A stretch of 64,000 bases of DNA, from the NCBI GenBank assembly GCA_947473045.1, contig CANJCO010000001.1, forward strand, positions 124,001-188,000. Direction: 5' to 3'. Both the position numbers and the translations under genes were made by a program. Of this stretch, positions 10,411-22,600 are shown piece by piece; position 1 is the first letter of the stretch, and every line of letters begins with the position of its first letter. The notes beneath the pieces are model-generated. The model was given only the letters and a program-made list of their open reading frames with translations. It was not told where the DNA came from and searched no databases. The stretch comes from Myxococcales bacterium (GTDB lineage Bacteria > Myxococcota_A > Polyangia > Polyangiales > Polyangiaceae).

Positions 10411-12474
10411 CTACTGCGCAAACGCGCCCGCGACCCTGCGCAGCAGCTGCGACACGACGGGGCGGTAGCCGAACTCGGGGCTGCTCTCGTCGAGCGACTT
10501 CGGGCAGATCGAGGCGACGATGCCCTGATCTCCGAGACCCTGGGCCACGCGCAGCTCGCGAATGGTGGGGTAGGCCTTGCCGCGAACTTGCAGTGAGTTG
10601 CCGCTCTCGCCGGGCGCGCAGAGCGGAGGCCCGTCGGGGTCGGTCGCGGGGCCGACGCAGTCGCACGCGGGGTTGGTCGCGAAATCGGAGCACTCCTTCG
10701 AGGTCGGCAGCGCGAAGGTGCATGCATACTGCAAGTCGAGCCCGAGCGCGCTCTTGGTCGTATTCCACTCGCGACCGTTGGCCGGATCGGCGGTGATGCC
10801 CGCGGTGGGAGGCTGAAGCCCGCCTGAGAGGTAGGGAATGCTTGCGGCGTTTTGCTGCAGGCGCGGCAGCACGCTCTCGATCATGTGCGGATCGATGCCG
10901 GTGAGGTTGTAGTGGTCGGGATCGGCGCCCACGAGCTTGCGCCAGTCCTCGGCGGCGAGGGTCGGCTTGAAATTGCCGAGCCCGTCGGCGAGCAGCTGCC
11001 ACGGCAGGCCACCGATGAGCGCGAAGTACACGAGATCGGGGGTGCGCGGACCAACGGGCAGGTTGCACAGCTCACCGTTCGGATTGGTGGGGAGACTCGC
11101 CGCGAAGATCGGATTGGTGCAGTTCGGCGTCCCCTTGTAGTTCCCCGCGCCGCCGGGGTGCTCGCCCTCGCGGTTGGGAACCCGCGGCGCCTTCAGGCCG
11201 CTCACGTAGCGCGCGATCGGAAATTGCGGATCGATGCCGTAGCGCCGCTTCATGTCGCTCGTGTAGCGAATGTTCAGGCCGTCCTGCTGGGCCGTGTAGT
11301 AGCCCGCGCAGCCCGCGCCGCAGCTCGTGGCGCAGCTCGGATCGCTCGCGATCGGCGTGCCGTTCGGCAAGTTGCCGGCGAAGCCGCACGACGAGCAGTT
11401 GGGCGAGTTCGGGCCCGTGGTGGCCGGCTGGGTGGGGTCGACCGCCTTGGCGCACTCGGAGGTGCCGCGGGGCATGAGCCCCGTCGGCGAGCCTGCAAAT
11501 TGCGCTGCGCGCGTGAGCCACGCCCGTCCGCCGAGCGCCAGCGGATCGCTCCAGCTGTCTTCTTCGTCGGTGATCTGCACGATCACGAGCAGCGAGTCGG
11601 GCCTGAGAAAATCGTGGCGCTGCTTGAGCAGCGTGGCGTCAACGCTGACCAGCTGGGCCCTTTGGGGCCCGCCGTTGGGATCGTTGACGAGCTGCAGGTG
11701 GTCGTACGGATCGGGCTGTACGAGAAAGCGGTACCAGCTCTCAAGCTGCGCCTCGAGCCCGCACCCGAACTCCTGCACGCCGAGCACCAGCGCTGAAAAG
11801 TCGGTCGCCAGCGCCGCTGAGGTCGGCTCGGGCGTCACGTTCGGAAGCGGCTTGGTGGCGTTGGCTGCGACTGCGGGCAGCCAGGCGAGAAAGTTGCCTC
11901 CGAGGCCGTCGGTCGGGTTCGCCGCCGTGACGGCGTCTTCGAGCCCCGTGTTGTTCGCCGCTAGCGGCTTGGTGCGGTTGAGCAGGTGTCCGCGGTCGTC
12001 ATTGTGCGAATTGAACTTGTTGAATCGCGGCTCGAGCGCCGTGGGCGAACAAATAGCCGCGCCGCCGGACTGCTCCGCGCCGCCGCCGCCGAGCGACGAC
12101 GAGACAATTCCGATGTGCAGATCGCTGACCGCCGGGATCTCGCGCCGGGTGCCTGCGGGGCACGAGCCGTCGGCCTGGGGCGGCTGCGGCGCGCCGTTTC
12201 CGGCGGGAACGCAATACGGAGTCAAGAAGCGACCGATCAAGTCGGGCACGGCCTTGGCGACGAGCGCCTGCTTGTCGCCCATTGACCGCGAGTTGTCGAT
12301 CGCGAACAGCAGATCGACCTTGGTGACCAAAATGTGGGGCTGAGCCGTGTCGCCCGCCGGCGCGTCTTGTGGGCCTGCGTCGATCGCTGCGAAGAGCGGA
12401 TCATAGGCGGTGCCCCCGCAGGCAGCACAGAGCGTGAGAGCAGCGAGGCCGATGGCGGATCTGAAGTGCTTCAT
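10411..12474 (-). CDS. VWA-like lipoprotein
   Basis: Predicted secreted lipoprotein of 687 aa. The N terminus is a short signal peptide with lipobox-type LCAAC, followed by a linker. Residues ~45-75 read KVDLLFAIDNSRSMGDKQALV, a von Willebrand A-type strand with MIDAS DxSxS (DNSRS). A second acidic stretch, VIVQITDEEDSWSDP near residue 300, fits the later VWA core. Many Cys follow (CSSCGF, CATSCGAGC), suggesting disulfides outside the cytoplasm. The frame extends upstream, but MKHFRS at 12474 gives a proper signal peptide. It is divergent from the large metalloprotease, with a 160-bp shared upstream region. The ligand is unknown. Confidence 0.75.
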   Translation of the reverse strand: MKHFRSAIGLAALTLCAACGGTAYDPLFAAIDAGPQDAPAGDTAQPHILVTKVDLLFAIDNSRSMGDKQALVAKAVPDLIGRFLTPYCVPAGNGAPQPPQADGSCPAGTRREIPAVSDLHIGIVSSSLGGGGAEQSGGAAICSPTALEPRFNKFNSHNDDRGHLLNRTKPLAANNTGLEDAVTAANPTDGLGGNFLAWLPAVAANATKPLPNVTPEPTSAALATDFSALVLGVQEFGCGLEAQLESWYRFLVQPDPYDHLQLVNDPNGGPQRAQLVSVDATLLKQRHDFLRPDSLLVIVQITDEEDSWSDPLALGGRAWLTRAAQFAGSPTGLMPRGTSECAKAVDPTQPATTGPNSPNCSSCGFAGNLPNGTPIASDPSCATSCGAGCAGYYTAQQDGLNIRYTSDMKRRYGIDPQFPIARYVSGLKAPRVPNREGEHPGGAGNYKGTPNCTNPIFAASLPTNPNGELCNLPVGPRTPDLVYFALIGGLPWQLLADGLGNFKPTLAAEDWRKLVGADPDHYNLTGIDPHMIESVLPRLQQNAASIPYLSGGLQPPTAGITADPANGREWNTTKSALGLDLQYACTFALPTSKECSDFATNPACDCVGPATDPDGPPLCAPGESGNSLQVRGKAYPTIRELRVAQGLGDQGIVASICPKSLDESSPEFGYRPVVSQLLRRVAGAFAQ

Positions 12475-12536
12475 TCGTTGGGTCCTTGCAAGCGCGCACG
12501 AAAAGGCCAGAAAACCGGCCCGCCGGCGTCTGCCGA

Positions 12537-12565
12537 TTGAACTACGGTTCCCTGCACAATACAAA
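12537..12565 (+). promoter_or_regulatory. possible sigma-70-like promoter for the metalloprotease gene
   Basis: TTGAAC at 12537-12542 and TACAAA at 12560-12565 are separated by 17 bp; each matches the consensus at four of six positions. The site lies 70 bp upstream of the ATG at 12635, inside the divergent intergenic region. This is weak pattern evidence only, in a GC-rich genome whose promoters may not follow the E. coli consensus. Confidence 0.25.
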
Positions 12566-12634
12566 TGAGGGCGAAGCGCAGGTCGTGGTATTTTCGCGCG
12601 TTTGTCAGTCAGGCCCACGCGGGAGCACAGAGCC

Positions 12635-15600
12635 ATGCCGTCGTTTTCCTTCATCCGTAACGCGTCACTCGCGTCGCTCGTCGCGGCTGCCTGCCTGAGC
12701 GGCGCCTGCCAGGAGCGCGATCCGATCAACCACGTGCAGGCCGGCGGGCTGCCCAAGTCGTTCTTCGTGGGCGATTCGCTCCAGGACGCGTCGGACGACC
12801 CTGAGTTTTACATGCGCACCACGGTCGTCGATGTCGCGGCGGGCGCGGGCGCCGAGACGCTCTTCACGAGCTCCGACGCGCAGACGCTGGTTCGCGTGCG
12901 CTGGGAGGTGACCGAGACCGAGCTGCTCGCGCGCCTGACCTACGAGCTTGTCGGTGACACCGATCACAAGGGGGCGCGTCGCGCACCCGACGGGCAGGTC
13001 GTCGCGGCCTACGCCATTCAGAAGCACTTCGATGTGCGCCGCGAATACAACCCGCAGACGGGCGAAGAGCTCAACGTCGTCGGCGAAAACGACACCGATC
13101 GCCCCTGGTATCAGCGCGCCTCGATGCGCGTCGACTGGTCGAAGAACCTCATCACCGACGCGTATCAGCTCGACACGCTCTCGCAGGTAGGCATCTCCGA
13201 CGGCGTGAAATTCGACCCGATCGCCTACTACGTCAGCGACCCCAGCAGCCCCGACGCGCCCGTGTTCGACGTCGCCGGGGGCTACTTCGATGTCACCAAC
13301 AAAGCCTACGCCTCGCCCCAGATCATTCACGATCCCGACTGGGGCGACATGCTCGCGTGCGAGCTGATCGGCGCCTATCCGCGCACCAGCTGCAACCCGA
13401 GCGAGCTCACCTTGCGCCAGTCGTTCATGCGGGTGGTCGACCATGACTACGAGCCGCTCGACTACGACGGATCGCGCATGGAGCTGTTCGGGTTCTTCTC
13501 CGACGATCGCTACGGCTACGACCGCAAGTACGGGCTCGTCGACGACAAGCAGCATCGCTTCGCGGCGAGGTGGAACATCTACGAGCGCTCGCACGCAACG
13601 CCCATGGTGGCCTGCGCGACCTCGGTCACCACGCCCATCGGCAAGAGCCCGCACCGCGACGACGACAAAGACGGCACCGAGGACGAGTGCGCGAGCGTCG
13701 GGCGCGGATCGAAGTGCGACGAGTTCCGCGGCGAGTGCACCCTTCCGACCCGCGACCGCGTGGTCAAGACGACCGCCTGGTACGTCAACGCGGGCTTCCC
13801 CGAGGAGCTCTTCGCCGGAACCTCGAAGGCGCTCGACGGCTGGAGCGAGGCGATCCGCGTCGCGGTGGTCGCCGGTCGCCTCGCCGAGTGCAGGCGCACG
13901 AAAGGTGCCGATTGCGAGACCCAAATGGGCTGGCCCGCGCCGTGGTCCGATGACTTCTCTCCGCCGCTCGGATCCGCGTCGCCGAGCCAGGTTCCGAAGG
14001 TGTTCGTGCTCTGCCACAACCCGGTCGACCGCACGAACGACGACGCGGCGTGCGTGGCGTCGGGCTCGCCGCGGCTTGGCGATCTGCGCTTCAACTTCTT
14101 GAACTACATCGACTCGCCGCAGGTCAGCTCGCCGTGGGGCATCGAGATGGACGCCGAAGACCCGCTGACGGGCGAGAAGGTCTCGGCGAGCGTCAACCAG
14201 TGGGGCGCCGTGCTCGATCGCGCGGCCGCGACGCTGGTCGACCTGCTCGGGCTCATCAACGGCGAGCTCGATCCCACGAAGTTCATCGCGGGCCAAAACG
14301 TGACGGACTGGATCAACGCCAATCGCCCCAGCGCGCCCACCGAGCAGGGAAAGCCCATGAGCGCAGACGAGGCCGACTCGCGCATGAAGGCGTTCGACCC
14401 GCAGGTTCTCGCGCCTTACGCGCTCGGCACCAAGCCGAAGGTCACGTCGGCCGCACCCGCGCTGCGACGCAAGCAGCGCCTCGCGCAGCTCGTGGACGCC
14501 GGTCGCATGGGACCCGGAAACAACGTGCTCGCCGCGCGCCTCGGGCTGCTCAAGGGCACCCAAATCGAGGCGGCGATGGTGACCCCGTCGGTCGCGCAGG
14601 CCGCCGGCATCGACCCAACTTCCAAGTTTTCGGCGCAGGCCATCAAGAAGGCTTCGCCCTTTGGCCGCAACAACCCGAGCGTCCGTCGCGACGCCGCGCG
14701 CGCGGCCCGCAATCATCAGGCGCAGCGTCACGCCTGCAAGCTCGAAGCGGCAGAGCCGGACAACCTGCTCGGCCTCGCGAAGTTCGCGGCGAAGCTGTTT
14801 CCTGCGGTGGATCCGAAAGATGCCGCAGCCGTCATCGCGCGCCGCGAGAAGGTCTACCAGTGGGCGCGGGAGCAGTACTCCAACGGCGTTTACGCGCACG
14901 AGATGGGGCACTCGATGGGCCTCCGTCACAACTTCGCCGGGTCGTTCGACTCGCTGAATTACCGTAACGAGTACTGGCAGCTACGCACCAAAAACGGCAC
15001 CGTCGCCGCGGCCTGCGCCTTCGGCACGACCGACGGCTCGGCGTGCGTCGGTCCCCGCTACAAAGACCCGATTACCGCCGAGGAAATCGACGGCAACATC
15101 GGCCGGTTCGCGACCACCAGCGTCATGGACTACCCGGGAGACCAGAATCACGATCAGCTCCTGCAGGGCCGCTACGACCGCGCCGCGATGCGCTTTGGTT
15201 ACGGAGGCGTGGTCGACGTCTGGTCGCAGCCCGGGCTCAGCGTCAAGGCGGGCAGTCCGCGCATCAAGGCGGCCTACGAGCTCACCGCGTTCGCCGCGAG
15301 TCCGAGCCTGTTTGGCGTCATCGACTTTCCGCCGGTCAACGTCGCCGACCCGTACATTCATATGCACTACAGCCAATATCAAAAAGAGTTTGGCATGCTC
15401 GGCGACTGCAAAGCCGACAGCTCCGCCGACGCCGTCCTCGGCCAGAAGTGCAAAGGCGCGGTCATGGACGTCGTCGACTACCGCGACATGTCCGACTTCG
15501 CCGCCGATCCCGCCCTGGCCGGCTACACCTTCGGGGTCAACGCCCACGCCGTCGACGCGCAGGGGCGCGTGCGTCGAGGCTACATGTTTTCATCCGATGA

Positions 15601-16948
15601 GTTCGCCGACACCGGAAATGTCCCGTCGTTCCTCTACGACGCCGGCGCCGACCCCTACGAGCAGATCCGCTTCCTCGAAGGCGTCTACGAAAATCGCTAT
15701 ATCCTCGATTCGTTCAGGCGCAATCGCGCGGACTTCAACTCCGACTCGGTGACCGAGCGCACGCAGGCGCACTACCTCGACACCATTCAGTCGATCGCCA
15801 AGACGTTCGCCTTCGGAGCGGTGCTCGACGGTGATCCCACGACGCCGTCGCAGGATTTTCTGGCGGACGGAAACTACGGACCGCTGGCCATGGGCTCGAC
15901 CGAAGCGCTCGACATGTTCGCGCGCATTGTCACCCGCCCCGAGCCCGGGGTTTACTGCGACGGCACCAGCGCCGACTGCGCCGGCATTCAGCCCGAGGGC
16001 CTCGACTTGCCGCTGTTCATCGCCGATCCCGTGCCGCTGCCGGGTAGCGTCTATGACTTCCGCCTCGCGCTCGGGCAGGGCAGGTATGTGCACAACGACT
16101 TCGACTACACCAAGGGCTACTGGTGGTCGGACTACCAGACGCAAGTCGGCACTTATTATGACAAGATCTGGGCGACTTATTACCTGTCCGAGGCGTTTGA
16201 CAGCTTCGTGTCGAGCAGCAAAGAAGACTTCACCGACGGGCGCTACAAAAACGTCAATTTCGCCACGATTTATCCCGAGCAGATCCGGCGACTGTTCTCG
16301 AACCTGCTGACGGGAGACGCCATTTCGTTCGCTCCGTGGGTTGACGTGAAGTCGCAGCCGAAGAGCACCCCCGACGGCGTGGTCGCGTACCCGTTCTGGC
16401 ACGACAAAACGACCAACGGATCGCGCGTGCCGACATCGAAGATCCTCGACCCCAATTTCGGATTCAACGAGCAGCTGTACGCGATGGTGTGGGGCGCGAT
16501 GTACTTCCCGTCGAACTGGTCGAATTCGTGGATCGACGACGCGCGAATCACGGCCCTGGCGAGCGATCAGATCACCTGGCCTGCGAACGAGACCTACGCG
16601 TTTTACGACCCGCGCACCGGCATCACTTACCGGGCGCACGCCGCCGGCACCGAGAAAGTTTTCGGTGTGGTGCACCAGAAGGGCGTCGCGGCGCGCATGC
16701 TCGAGTGGGCGAACAACCTGGTGTTCCTGTCGTATGTCGCGGTGACCGACGTCAACGGTAACGCCGTGCCCAACGCCGACGGAACGCCCAAGCTCGTTCT
16801 CGACAACAAGGGCCACCCGCAGCTCGACCCGCAATATGCGAGCACCGCCGCCGCGCTGGTGAAGTACGTCGACAACATCGACATTCTTCGGCAGCTCACG
16901 TCGACGTTCAGCCGGCCACTCGACGACGGCAGCCTGCCTCACCCCTGA
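12635..16948 (+). CDS. giant lipoprotein with metzincin-type zinc protease site
   Basis: A 1437-aa predicted lipoprotein (signal peptide MPSFSFIRNASLASL..., lipobox LSGAC). The catalytic zinc motif HEMGHSMGLRH begins at residue 755 and fits HExxHxxGxxH of metzincins; the following NFAGSFDSLNYR is typical of zinc-dependent proteases in which His-Asn-Phe-Ala follows the site. A conserved SVMDYPG lies ~75 residues later, consistent with a Met-turn. Flanking regions are rich in Asp/Tyr and have no recognised domain. ATG 12635 has GGGAG about 10 bp upstream; a GTG at 12602 is in frame but would mask the signal peptide. It converges with the next gene, leaving 15 bp. A surface or secreted protease is inferred. 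Confidence 0.83.
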   Translation: MPSFSFIRNASLASLVAAACLSGACQERDPINHVQAGGLPKSFFVGDSLQDASDDPEFYMRTTVVDVAAGAGAETLFTSSDAQTLVRVRWEVTETELLARLTYELVGDTDHKGARRAPDGQVVAAYAIQKHFDVRREYNPQTGEELNVVGENDTDRPWYQRASMRVDWSKNLITDAYQLDTLSQVGISDGVKFDPIAYYVSDPSSPDAPVFDVAGGYFDVTNKAYASPQIIHDPDWGDMLACELIGAYPRTSCNPSELTLRQSFMRVVDHDYEPLDYDGSRMELFGFFSDDRYGYDRKYGLVDDKQHRFAARWNIYERSHATPMVACATSVTTPIGKSPHRDDDKDGTEDECASVGRGSKCDEFRGECTLPTRDRVVKTTAWYVNAGFPEELFAGTSKALDGWSEAIRVAVVAGRLAECRRTKGADCETQMGWPAPWSDDFSPPLGSASPSQVPKVFVLCHNPVDRTNDDAACVASGSPRLGDLRFNFLNYIDSPQVSSPWGIEMDAEDPLTGEKVSASVNQWGAVLDRAAATLVDLLGLINGELDPTKFIAGQNVTDWINANRPSAPTEQGKPMSADEADSRMKAFDPQVLAPYALGTKPKVTSAAPALRRKQRLAQLVDAGRMGPGNNVLAARLGLLKGTQIEAAMVTPSVAQAAGIDPTSKFSAQAIKKASPFGRNNPSVRRDAARAARNHQAQRHACKLEAAEPDNLLGLAKFAAKLFPAVDPKDAAAVIARREKVYQWAREQYSNGVYAHEMGHSMGLRHNFAGSFDSLNYRNEYWQLRTKNGTVAAACAFGTTDGSACVGPRYKDPITAEEIDGNIGRFATTSVMDYPGDQNHDQLLQGRYDRAAMRFGYGGVVDVWSQPGLSVKAGSPRIKAAYELTAFAASPSLFGVIDFPPVNVADPYIHMHYSQYQKEFGMLGDCKADSSADAVLGQKCKGAVMDVVDYRDMSDFAADPALAGYTFGVNAHAVDAQGRVRRGYMFSSDEFADTGNVPSFLYDAGADPYEQIRFLEGVYENRYILDSFRRNRADFNSDSVTERTQAHYLDTIQSIAKTFAFGAVLDGDPTTPSQDFLADGNYGPLAMGSTEALDMFARIVTRPEPGVYCDGTSADCAGIQPEGLDLPLFIADPVPLPGSVYDFRLALGQGRYVHNDFDYTKGYWWSDYQTQVGTYYDKIWATYYLSEAFDSFVSSSKEDFTDGRYKNVNFATIYPEQIRRLFSNLLTGDAISFAPWVDVKSQPKSTPDGVVAYPFWHDKTTNGSRVPTSKILDPNFGFNEQLYAMVWGAMYFPSNWSNSWIDDARITALASDQITWPANETYAFYDPRTGITYRAHAAGTEKVFGVVHQKGVAARMLEWANNLVFLSYVAVTDVNGNAVPNADGTPKLVLDNKGHPQLDPQYASTAAALVKYVDNIDILRQLTSTFSRPLDDGSLPHP

Positions 16949-16963
16949 GGCTTCGCGAGGGGG

Positions 16964-17770
16964 CTAGCGTCGGCGCGGCGCGGGGCGACGGGCCTTCGGC
17001 CTGGCCCCCGTCGCGGGCTTTTCGCCGGCGCGCGGAGATGCCGGCCCGGGACGTCGCGGCTTCGACGTTCCGGGGCCCTGCTCGGCGCGCGGCGCGGGAC
17101 GAACGCGTGCAAGATACACGTGATGGGTTCGTGAGCCGCGACCGACCCGCTGGAGCTCGAAGGTGAACCCGGCGGTCTTCAGGCCGCGCTCGAAGCCGGC
17201 CGAGGGCCCTTCGCACCACACGGCGAAGATGCCGCCGGTCGACAGCGCAGCCTTGGTCTTCTGCAGCGCGCTGAGCCCGTAGATGGTGTCGCCCGGACGC
17301 ACGTTCGACTGGGGACCTTCGTACATGTCGAGCAGAATGGCGTCGAAGCGCGGGCCGGTCGGGTCTCTGCCCGTGGAGGCGATCAGCTTCGCCACGTCGA
17401 CGAGCTTCATGGTGACGCGCGGATCGCGCACGGCGAACTTCGACAGCGGCCCGAGCAGGCCCTCGCACCACTCGGCCACCACTGTGTTGAGCTCGGCGAC
17501 GACCACCGCGGCGTCGGCCGGGAGCGCGTCGAGGGCGCCCCGGAGCGTGTACCCCATGCCCAGACCGCTCACGAGCACGCGCGGTCGCTTCTTGTCGCCC
17601 ATCGCGTCGCACGCCAGCTTCGCGAGCGCGTCTTCGGAGCGGTGGGCCGCGCTGCTCATCAGCACGCGCCCGCCGATGGTGATCAGGTAGTCCTTCTCGC
17701 CGCGGCGGAGCAAATCAAGTGTTCCCTCGGCGGTCGGTGCAGTGGCGAGGGTCTTCCAAGGCTGGGTCAT
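16964..17770 (-). CDS. spermidine-synthase-like methyltransferase-fold protein
   Basis: A 268-aa protein with a spermidine/spermine-synthase fold: VLVSGLGMGYTLRGAL near residue 65, acidic VVVAELNTVVAEWC, and FDAILLDMYEGP near residue 135, where synthases usually carry the gatekeeper Asp. The last ~50 residues are a Pro/Arg/Ala-rich basic tail, probably disordered. The family includes true polyamine synthases and many methyltransferase-like homologues, so the substrate is uncertain. The start is ATG 17770 (MTQPWKTLATAP), because upstream codons read as low-complexity Arg. cysS lies 37 bp upstream on the same strand. A polyamine role would fit the agmatinase/PuuA-like pair 18 kb away, but that is speculation. 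Confidence 0.78.
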   Translation of the reverse strand: MTQPWKTLATAPTAEGTLDLLRRGEKDYLITIGGRVLMSSAAHRSEDALAKLACDAMGDKKRPRVLVSGLGMGYTLRGALDALPADAAVVVAELNTVVAEWCEGLLGPLSKFAVRDPRVTMKLVDVAKLIASTGRDPTGPRFDAILLDMYEGPQSNVRPGDTIYGLSALQKTKAALSTGGIFAVWCEGPSAGFERGLKTAGFTFELQRVGRGSRTHHVYLARVRPAPRAEQGPGTSKPRRPGPASPRAGEKPATGARPKARRPAPRRR

Positions 17771-17807
17771 GGGCGCGGTATACTCGGCATGGTCGGCGGG
17801 CGGCGGT

Positions 17808-19355
<1,548 letters not shown>

Positions 19356-19380
19356 GGGGCTGGCACGGTAACACGACCTG

Positions 19381-19412
19381 CGGCCGCCCGGGCGCGATCC
19401 GGCGGGCGGCCG
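19381..19412. promoter_or_regulatory. 10-bp perfect-stem hairpin upstream of cysS
   Basis: CGGCCGCCCG (19381-19390) pairs perfectly with CGGGCGGCCG (19403-19412) around a 12-nt loop. On the minus strand it sits 26 bp ahead of the cysS start codon, in its probable leader or promoter region. No poly-T tract follows, so an intrinsic terminator is unlikely. The role is unknown, and part of the symmetry may reflect high GC. Confidence 0.5.
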
Positions 19413-19441
19413 GCTCCTCCCCGCGACCTCGAGCACGCCGT

Positions 19442-19565
19442 TGAACGGCGGCCTGCCAGCCGTTCAGCTCGGGGAGGCATGCACCTCCCCGCCCCGAAAA
19501 ACGCGGTTTTTCGCGGGTCGCAACCACGCGATTCGCTTTGCGAATCACTGGCAGGGTGTTGTTCG
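19442..19565 (+). repeat. four-hairpin dispersed element, copy A
   Basis: Intergenic ~125-bp element with four successive inverted repeats: TGAACGGC/GCCGTTCA (19442-19466), CGGGGAGG/CCTCCCCG (19470-19491), CGAAAAAC/GTTTTTCG with a 3-nt loop (19495-19513) and GATTCGC/GCGAATC with loop TTT (19530-19546). An inverted homologous copy lies at 39655-39783. The ~45-nt stretch from ggcctgccagccg through ccccgccccg differs at only two positions between copies. The remaining DNA up to the start at 19693 shows only an AAGGA ribosome site near 19677. Confidence 0.9.
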
Positions 19566-19692
19566 GGCACCCGGCTGGCGCACGCCCTCGCGACTTCGTG
19601 CTATGGACCCCGCGGCTGCCCCGCTGGGGGCGCCCGCGCACGAGATTTTCGCCGAATCATCGGCAACGTTCGCCCGAAGGAACCCGCCCTCT

Positions 19693-22600
19693 ATGCAACC
19701 TCGCACCACGGCTACCCGAATTTTATCGGCAGCTGCGCTCATCGCGCTGCCCGTCTTTGCTGCATGCACCACCCAGACCGAGAGCGTTGAGCAGTCTTCG
19801 GCGGCGCTATTTACCAACGGCGACTTCGAGACCGGCACCACCGGACTGGTTCCTCCGTCGCCCTGGGCGCTGACGACCTACCTCAATCCGGGGGTCACCG
19901 TTCAGACCCCGCAGACGCGCGCGGGACTCAACCTCGGCGCAGGCGGCGTCGCGCTCACCACCACGATCGCGGCTTCGAACGCAGCGCAGGCCGACCTTGG
20001 CAACCTCGCTTCGCTCCGCGTGTGCCGGTACGGCGCCAAATGCGCGCAAATCGACTATCACAGCTCCAACGCGTACGGCGGCGGCGCCAACGCCCAGTCG
20101 GTAAACTCCCTCACGCAGACGATGACCGTCACCAATGGTGACGTCGATCCGAACGACAACATCGTTCACGTGCGCTTCGCCGTGGCCCCGGTGCTCGAAA
20201 ACCCCGCGCACGCGGCAGCCCAGCAGCCCTACTACTTCGTGCAGCTGACCAACGTCACCACGAACACGATCCTCTACACCGACTTCAACCTGAGCGCCCA
20301 GCTCGGCGTTCCGTGGAAGTGCGTCAACTGCGGCACCGCCAACGAGATCGACTACACCGACTGGCAGCTCGTCGACATCGCGCCGGGCAACACGAAAATC
20401 AAGGTGACCGACCAGCTCAAGGTCGAGCTGATCGCGTCGGGCTGCTCGCTCGGGGGTCACTTTGGCGAGCTGTACGTCGACGGCGTGGGCGCCAGCGTGC
20501 CCGGCCTGTTCGTGAGCGGAACCGCGCCGGCCCAGGCGAACGCGGGCAGCAACCTCACCTACAGCTTGACCTACAAGAACGGCGGCCAGAACGCGGCCTC
20601 CAGCGTCGTCACCGACTTCACCACGCCCCCGGGCACCACGTTCCAGTCGCTGGTGGCGCCGAACGGCGCGAACTGCACCGCGCCGGGCGTCGGCACCACG
20701 GGCACCGTGGTGTGCACCTTCGCCGGCAACATCGCGGCGGGCGCCTCGGGCACCTATTCGGTCACCGTACAGATCAACAACAACGCGGTCGGCTCGATCG
20801 TCCAGGGCAACTACGACATCAAGTCGGCTCAGGAATCGGCGCTGCTCGGCTCGCACATCACCACGCTCATCGGCTGCGCGCTCGACGTCGACTGCCTCGC
20901 CGGCAACTGGTGCAACATCAGCCAGAAGGCGTGCACGCCCACGCTGTCGAACGGCGTCGCGGTTCCCTCCGATCTGTCGCACGTCAGCCCCGTCATCAAC
21001 GGCGTCTGCAACGTCAACGCGGGCAAGCTCGTTTGCACGAGCACCGTCTGCGATACGGTCGACAACAAGTGCGGCTTCGCCAACGGTGACGGCCCGTGCA
21101 CGGTGCAAAACGGCGGCACCGTGTGTCGCTCGGGATCGTGCAGCGTCTCCGGGGTGTGCAAGGCCAGCGGAGCCTGCCTCGTCGACGCCGACTGCTCGGG
21201 CAACAACTGGTGCAACATCAGCACCAAGACGTGCACTCCCCAGCTCGCCAACGGCGTCGTGGTGCCCAGCGATCCTGCGCACGTTACGCCGATTCTCAAC
21301 AGCAAGTGCACGCAGCCGGCGGCCACGCTCGTGTGCACCAGCGCGGTGTGCGACACGGTCGACGACAAGTGCGGATACACCAACGGCGTCGGCCCGTGCA
21401 GCAGCCAAAATGGCGGCGTTGTCTGTCGCTCGGCGGTGTGCGATCCCGACCTCAAGTGTGGCTTCGCCAACGGCGACGGACCGTGCACCAACGCGAACGC
21501 GGGCACAGTGTGCCGCTCGGGCGCGTGCAGCGTGAACAGCACTTGCCGACCGCAGAACGGTTGCAACGTCGACGGAGATTGCTCCGCGGGCAACTGGTGC
21601 AACATGGTCACCAACCAGTGCACGCCGCAGCTCGCGAACGGCGTTCTAATCGCGAGCGATCCCGCTCACGTGATGCCCGTGCTCAACGCGAAGTGCACCC
21701 AGGCTGCGGCCACGCTCGTGTGCGTCAGCTCGGTGTGCGACACGGTCGACGACAAGTGCGGCTATGTCGACGGCAGCGGCCCCTGCACCGTGCAGAACGG
21801 CGGAACGGTTTGCCGCTCGGCCGCGTGCAGCCAAAACGGGCTGTGCATGCCGGCGATGGGCTGCAACGTCGACGCCGACTGCGGCATGGGCACCTGGTGC
21901 AACGAGACGATGCACATGTGCATGCCGACGCTCGCCAACGGCGTCGTCGTCCCGACCGACGCACCGCACATGAACCCGGTGCTCAACGCGAAATGCACGC
22001 AGGCAGCGGCGACGCTCGTTTGCACCAGCGCCGTGTGCGACACCGTCGACGACAAGTGCGGCTTCACCAACGGCGTCGGCCCGTGCGACGCGATGAGCGG
22101 CGCCAAGGTGTGCCGCTCGCTCGTGTGCGATCCCGACAAGCTCTGCGGCTTCGCCAACGGCACGGGCCCGTGCACCTCGGCCAACGCCGGCACGGTTTGC
22201 CGCTCCTCGCATTGCGCGAGCGGCGGTCCGAACGTCGGCAAATGCGAGGCGTGTGACACCGACGTCGACTGCTCGGGCGCCACGCCGGCGTGCGATGCCA
22301 AGACGAACGTCTGCGGTCAGTGCTCCGCCACCAACGCCACCGCCTGCACCGGCTCGACCCCGCTCTGTGACACCACGAGCGACAAGTGCGTGCCCTGCGA
22401 CGGCGACGCGAACGACGCAGCCGCCAACCACGCGTGCCCGTCGACCTCGCCGCTCTGCCTCTCCACCGGCGACTGCGGCAAATGCACCAAAAACGCCGAC
22501 TGCGCCAATCACGCGGGCGGCGCGATCTGCGACGTGCCCACGGGCGCGTGCACGCAGAAGTGCACCTCCGACAGCGACTGCGACACTGCGAAGCAGTGGT

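Noticed and set aside
12527-12552. tRNA gene on the minus strand
   Set aside because: The stretch GGGAACCGTAGTTCAATCGG followed by CAGAC resembles a tRNA acceptor and D-arm start, but no anticodon arm, T-arm or matching 3' acceptor follows. It may be chance or a very decayed fragment.
19441-19692. Coding extension or small gene in the four-hairpin element
   Set aside because: The open frame lacks a signal peptide and shares translation-like similarity with copy B only because the DNA is homologous; stems interrupt any coding logic.
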